Assembly (NCBI GenBank): GCA_963792855.1
Contig: CAWBXZ010000004.1
Coordinates: forward strand, 1 to 9,720
From: SG8-40 sp963792855
GTDB taxonomy: Bacteria; Pseudomonadota; Gammaproteobacteria; Burkholderiales; Eutrophovitaceae
Length of the DNA: 9,720 nucleotides
Direction of reading: 5' to 3'
The notes beneath the pieces are model-generated. The model ran no database searches, had not been told where the DNA came from, and saw nothing but the letters and a program-made list of their open reading frames with translations. How positions within the stretch are numbered: the stretch's first letter is position 1; each line of letters starts with the position of its first letter. A program made the position numbers and the translations under genes. Shown here piece by piece: positions 6,719 through 9,720 of the stretch.

Positions 6719-7414
6719 CTAGCGCGGATACGATCCGCTGTTGACGTCAACCGTCGTTCCCGAAACGTAGTCAGGGCTTTCGGTGCCGAGCCAGGCGACC
6801 ACTTGCGCCACTTCTTCAGGATGGCAGGGCCGCCCGACGTGCACGCTGCGCATCACGGCGTCCTTGCGTGACTGCGGAAGCTGCTCGTACATGGTCGTCA
6901 GCGTAGGGCCCGGCGCCACTGCATTGACCAGAATTCCTTCCCGGCCCAGTTCACTGGCGTAACTCTTGGTGATATTGAGCAATGCCGCCTTGGTCGCTCC
7001 ATACCAAAGATCGGGGTGGCCGGTAAACGCCGATACGGAACCGACATTGACCACGCGCCCCGATCGCCTTTGCCGCATTTGCGGCTTGAGCGCTTCGATC
7101 ATCGCCACCGGCGCGCGCAGGTTGACGGTAATGATTTCCGCGGTGTGCGCCTCGGGAATCGCGTCGTACGGGTCGCAATAGAGCACGGCGGCATTGTTGA
7201 CCAGGGTATCGATTTCGCCCAGTTGCCCGATCAGTTTCGGGATGCCCGCAAGGTCTTGCAGGTCGTAGTCGACACGCTGGCCGATGATTTCATCACCGAA
7301 CTGCTTGTCGAGCGAGAGAACGCGGCAATCCGCCGCCGCGAACGCGCGAGCTGTCGCCAGGCCGATGCCTCGTCCCGCTCCGGTAACAAGGACCGTTCGA
7401 TTACCGGGGTTCAT
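6719..7414 (-). CDS. SDR-family oxidoreductase, probably NAD-dependent
   Basis: A complete classical SDR of 231 residues, slightly short for the family. It has the cofactor loop TGAGRGIG (11-18), Asp36 at the end of the second strand (an acidic residue there favours NAD over NADP), NNAA (73-76), Asn98, Ser126, and Tyr138/Lys142 in the YGATK motif, followed by APG (167-169). The catalytic tetrad is intact. The C terminus ends in VDVNSGSYPR, resembling the usual V(D)GG ending. The ATG at 7414 has AGGGG 9 bases upstream. It lies 69 bp downstream of the small exported protein and may share its transcript; at the other side it converges on the hydrolase. The substrate is unknown. It is not a close copy of the SDR at 286-1050, so it did not arise by recent duplication. 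Confidence 0.92.
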   Translation of the reverse strand: MNPGNRTVLVTGAGRGIGLATARAFAAADCRVLSLDKQFGDEIIGQRVDYDLQDLAGIPKLIGQLGEIDTLVNNAAVLYCDPYDAIPEAHTAEIITVNLRAPVAMIEALKPQMRQRRSGRVVNVGSVSAFTGHPDLWYGATKAALLNITKSYASELGREGILVNAVAPGPTLTTMYEQLPQSRKDAVMRSVHVGRPCHPEEVAQVVAWLGTESPDYVSGTTVDVNSGSYPR

Positions 7415-7483
7415 GACCGCATGCCCCTGCGTTTTCCCTGTTCGCCTGCAGGACGGCGCGCGCCACCAGGCCTTTTATTCGAA

Positions 7484-7729
7484 CTACTCCTTGTATTCAT
7501 CGGGTAACGGCACGCCGTACTGTTCGTAGATGGCGGCGATCTCGTCGCGCTTCTCTTTCGATTGCTTGTGAAAACCGATGGCCTTGAAATAACGCACCTT
7601 CACGTCCAGTTCTTTCACCTGCGCCATGGCTTCCTCCGGCAAGGCCGCGGTGGCCGCGCCGCCGTCATTTTCCGCGTAGACATGAGAAACGAACGCGAGC
7701 ACGCACAATAACGATATCAATTTCTTCAT
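7484..7729 (-). CDS. Small exported protein of unknown function
   Basis: An 81-residue protein with a clear signal peptide: MKK, then a hydrophobic core (LISLLCVLAFV), and a likely cleavage after SHVYA at residue 19. The mature part is about 62 residues, charged and probably helical (EEAMAQVKELDVKVRYF, then KQSKEKRDEIAAIYEQYG), and ends PLPDEYKE. It has no cysteine after the signal and no lipobox, so a soluble periplasmic protein is expected. I do not recognise the family. A purine-rich AAGG lies 5 bases before the ATG. It precedes the NAD-type SDR in the same direction. Signal, start site and charge pattern together argue that it is a real gene. Confidence 0.75.
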   Translation of the reverse strand: MKKLISLLCVLAFVSHVYAENDGGAATAALPEEAMAQVKELDVKVRYFKAIGFHKQSKEKRDEIAAIYEQYGVPLPDEYKE

Positions 7730-7884
7730 TGAAGCCTTTCTCCCCCGACAATTAACATTCGAACCGGAACCGACCGCACTCGGGTCTGCTTCGCATCAAA
7801 CCGCTTCCACGGCCCCGTGCTCCCTGGTATTCGCGGCATTGCGCGCGCCAGCACACCGCAGGTCACATGGGCAATCCTGCGAGC

Positions 7885-8319
7885 TTACCGCGATTGGCGC
7901 CTGAAGTTCGGGATCCTGATCCAGTCGATGTGTCTGGACGCCCATGCCGCCATTGCCTTGCGCACCGGTAGCAAGCCCGCTTCGGTCAGGAAGTACGCGT
8001 AACGCGGCGGATTGTCCTGATAGCGGCGTTTCTTCACCAGCCCGGTCTCCACCAGCAACTGCAACCGGTTCGCCAGAATGCTGGTCTGGATATCTTCACC
8101 TGCCGCCTGAAATTCCTTATCCGGGGAACAGCCGACCTGCTGAACGCCGTTACACGGGGGATCCTGTTCACGCCCGACGGCCACCTCGGCGCGGCTTACT
8201 GGATTCCCGCAACCAATCGTTCCCTTGCTGCTGGTCACACATGCGACCGTTTTCTTCTTGCTGGGCCGGCGACTGTGGACGAACATTCGGCTCGCCGGCT
8301 CCTGCAATACCGGATGCAT
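7885..8319 (-). CDS. HxlR-type winged-helix regulator with an unrecognisable N-terminal half
   Basis: The open frame encodes 144 residues. From about residue 68 to 131 it reads as the second half of an HxlR-family DNA-binding domain: KEFQAAGEDI, the recognition helix ILANRLQLLVETGLV, the wing KKRRYQDNPPRYAYF and LTEAG. LLPVRKAMAAW follows, seemingly lacking two residues usual after LTEAG. The first 67 residues do not look like an HxlR N terminus: the helix with the conserved DxW(T/S)LLILR pattern is missing, and I do not find it in the other two minus-strand frames either. A simple frameshift therefore does not explain the loss; truncation by recombination is more likely. The ATG overlaps the DUF501 stop (TGATG), which may be chance. 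If functional it would regulate a nearby gene in response to a small molecule, but it may be a broken gene. Confidence 0.6.
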   Translation of the reverse strand: MHPVLQEPASRMFVHSRRPSKKKTVACVTSSKGTIGCGNPVSRAEVAVGREQDPPCNGVQQVGCSPDKEFQAAGEDIQTSILANRLQLLVETGLVKKRRYQDNPPRYAYFLTEAGLLPVRKAMAAWASRHIDWIRIPNFRRQSR

Positions 8320-8861
8320 CAGGCCAGGCAGGGCCTGCCGGCGCGAACGCTAAGACTGCGCTGCGCATCACCCTTCGCATCAGCAGCTCGCGTCCCGGCA
8401 GCCAACTGCGCCGCAACCCAACGACCGACCGGATCGTCGCCGCCGGCAAGATACCAGGCGTAATGCGCGTGCAGGCATTTCACGCCCTGACGCGTGCCGC
8501 CCACGCCGGCAGACGGCACCGGGCCGTCGTGACCGGCTGGCAGCGCCGCGCTGCGTTCGGCTGCGTAACGCGCATGCGCTGCCGCCAGTTCATCTGCATC
8601 CACCTCGGACAAAGCCCGGCGCACACCGCCCTGGGATTCGAGACCATCAACCGCGCGCCGGGCGGTTTCACCGACCAGCCAGTAGCGCGTCGGCATTGGC
8701 CGCCCGTCGTCGAGCAAGGGCGCATTTCGGATCACCACCGGGTCGCCTTTGTCGTCGCGCACGACCACATCGAATGCGGCGGCAGGCGGCCGGCCCAACA
8801 ACTGTTCGACCCGTGCGTGGTCATCGGCGTGCCGGTTATCGGTATCGAGGGTGTCAGCCAT
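8319..8861 (-). CDS. DUF501-family protein
   Basis: A 180-residue protein of unknown function. The central part resembles DUF501: LLGRPPAAAF (21-30), PVVIRNAPLLDDGRPMPTRY (41-60) followed by WLVG, and the GVGGTRQGVKCLHAHYAW block (119-136) with Cys129, His131 and His133, then GGDDPVGRW (140-148). I know this family mainly from Actinobacteria, where it usually lies between a DivIC/FtsB gene and an exopolyphosphatase gene; neither is seen here. The conserved part is in one uninterrupted frame, but the last 30 residues look low in conservation and could result from a frameshift. The ATG at 8861 has no good ribosome site; it overlaps the end of an upstream reading frame by 8 bases (ATGGCTGA), which suggests translational coupling. 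No membrane segment or signal peptide is seen. Confidence 0.75.
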   Translation of the reverse strand: MADTLDTDNRHADDHARVEQLLGRPPAAAFDVVVRDDKGDPVVIRNAPLLDDGRPMPTRYWLVGETARRAVDGLESQGGVRRALSEVDADELAAAHARYAAERSAALPAGHDGPVPSAGVGGTRQGVKCLHAHYAWYLAGGDDPVGRWVAAQLAAGTRAADAKGDAQRSLSVRAGRPCLA

Positions 8862-9113
8862 TTACAGCTTCAGGAGGCACGTAGTACGGAAAGTCATATC
8901 CGGGATTGTGCTGCAGGTAAATGCGATGCAGCTCGTGAATGTCCTCGACCATCACATCACCCTCCCACCGCACGGCATGTCGGCCACGCCGCGCCATCGA
9001 ACGATGCGCAACAGCAACGATCGGTCGTCATGCCATCGGGCCTCTCCCAATCGGCCAGTTGGACTGTGCCTGACCAGGTGCTTCTCTTGCTCTGCGCGCT
9101 CGGTGTCGGCGAT
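8854..9113 (-). pseudogene. Unidentified gene in two frames, upstream of and overlapping DUF501
   Basis: The last part is a clean frame from an ATG at 8997 to a TGA at 8854 (47 residues) containing VEDIHELHRIYLQHNPGYDF and ending YVPPEAVNG, which looks like a genuine protein C terminus. A second frame, open from 9113 to 8952, reads KHLVRH, then DDRSLLLRIVRWRGVADMPCGG, and also looks protein-like. The two join smoothly if one G is missing from the GGGAGGG run at 8960-8966, giving ADMPCGGRGDVMVEDIHE. This suggests one gene of roughly 90-100 residues broken by an indel in the read or genome. I do not recognise the family. Its stop overlaps the DUF501 start by 8 bases, so the two would be co-translated. 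The exact start is undefined. Confidence 0.45.
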
Positions 9114-9156
9114 TCAACGTGACACCGGACATGCCGGTTTCGAACCACGGCCTTTA

Positions 9157-9720
9157 CTAAACCCCCAGAGCGATCGGCCGTGCCGGGGACCGGGTCGCGC
9201 CCCTGAAATTGCACCGGCAGCAGAATGAACGAGCATTCCCGGGCATGCCGGCAGCGGCCAGCTGCGCGAGCAACAGTTTCTCGATCAGGTACACACCGGC
9301 TTCAATTGCGATGTTGATGAACCGGCGTATCCCACTGCGGCGCGTCTTGTCGCCCGCCGCAGGCACCCTCCACCGCCATGTTGTCGGCACCGATCGCGGT
9401 CACGCCCTGCTTCGTCAGCCATTTCGCGGCCGCAAGGTTGATACCCGGTTCGCCATCGAGGTATCTCGCATTGTCATTCATGAAGAATCGGCCCCAGCCG
9501 GTATTGATGCAGAATGTCGCCCTGGCGGATCGTGGACTGGTTGGTTGCCAGACTCCGTTCGATGTCATCGGGGCCAATCGCGCGCCCGGGTTCGAGAACT
9601 CGCCGCCGGAGGCCGACATCGACCAGCAGGCCGCGCGAAACGATCGACGGTGCATGTTCGATGCCGAGCTTCAGCAACCAAATGGGTCGAGACTTCTTTG
9701 GCGTCGTTGCCACCGTACAT
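9157..9720 (-). pseudogene. Cyclase-family hydrolase, partial and multiply frameshifted
   Basis: Pieces in all three minus-strand frames together spell the C-terminal two thirds of a cyclase-family (kynurenine formamidase-like) metal hydrolase of the long type. In order: MYGGNDAKEVSTH from 9720; LGIEHAPSIVSRGLLVDV and LEPGRAIGPDDIE in the next frame; NTGWGRFFMNDNARYLDGEP and GADNMAVE in a third; IEAGVYLIEKLLLAQLAAAG; SFILLPVQFQG; and finally SPARPIALGV with a stop at 9157. Shifts are needed near 9685, 9511, 9306, 9238 and 9204. The motifs themselves are intact. The N-terminal HxGTHxDxPxH metal-binding region lies beyond the right edge. The family hydrolyses amides or cyclic substrates; the substrate is unknown. 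The gene is either disrupted by sequencing errors or recently inactivated. Confidence 0.75.

Noticed and set aside
6700..6738. GCGGAT-ACG-ATCCGC inverted repeat between the convergent hydrolase and SDR
   Set aside because: Only a 6-bp stem with a 3-base loop, inside the last codons of the SDR and without a T tract; too weak to call a terminator.
7444..7479. GC-rich inverted repeat followed by TTTTATT on the plus strand, resembling an intrinsic terminator
   Set aside because: No plus-strand gene ends nearby; the flanking genes are on the minus strand and the stem is imperfect, so it has no obvious transcript to terminate.
7944..9122. Long plus-strand open frame (392 codons) opposite the regulator and DUF501
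   Set aside because: It is antisense to the recognisable DUF501 and HxlR coding sequence and reads as low-complexity, arginine- and alanine-rich noise.
9121..9180. TTCGAAA in a GGTTCGAAACC context, resembling a tRNA T-loop
   Set aside because: The flanking bases do not form a proper 5-bp T stem on either strand, and no acceptor, D or anticodon arms can be folded around it.

Overview
The window looks like chromosomal DNA from a moderately GC-rich proteobacterium, most likely beta- or gammaproteobacterial. The best taxonomic clues are an intracellular polyhydroxyalkanoate (PHA) depolymerase of the cysteine-nucleophile PhaZ type and a SrkA/YihE stress-response kinase. The metabolic content (three short-chain dehydrogenases, a quinone oxidoreductase, a cupin dioxygenase-like protein, a cyclase-family hydrolase and a secreted alpha/beta hydrolase) suits a soil or marine heterotroph. 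I see no CRISPR array, tRNA, rRNA, insertion sequence or phage gene.

Left and centre, minus strand (positions 1-5456). Reading in the direction of transcription, the genes are srkA (4446-5456), phaZ (2862-4118), a cupin related to 2,4'-dihydroxyacetophenone dioxygenases (2195-2698), a qor-type NADPH:quinone oxidoreductase (1189-2160), a complete SDR (286-1050) and the first 20 codons of another SDR running off the left edge (1-60). The cupin and qor are only 34 bp apart and probably co-transcribed. The two SDRs follow after gaps of 138 and 225 bp and may belong to the same catabolic unit. Perfect inverted repeats lie in the srkA-phaZ and phaZ-cupin gaps, which suggests separate transcription units.

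Centre right (5457-7729). A secreted alpha/beta hydrolase (5612-6700, plus strand) diverges from srkA and converges with an NAD-type SDR (6719-7414, minus). That SDR lies downstream of a small exported protein of unknown function (7484-7729, minus).

Right end (7885-9720, minus strand). This stretch differs from the rest. The gene order is a cyclase-family gene entering from the right edge (9157-9720), an unidentified broken gene (about 8854-9113), a DUF501 protein (8319-8861) and an HxlR-like regulator whose N-terminal half is unrecognisable (7885-8319). The cyclase reading frame must shift about five times within 560 bases while its protein motifs stay intact. This points to indel sequencing errors near a contig end, or to very recent gene decay. 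DUF501 is a family I know mainly from Actinobacteria, so this end may also be horizontally acquired or mis-joined. The clearest anomalies of the window are here. I found no convincing evidence of a new defence, mobile or regulatory system.
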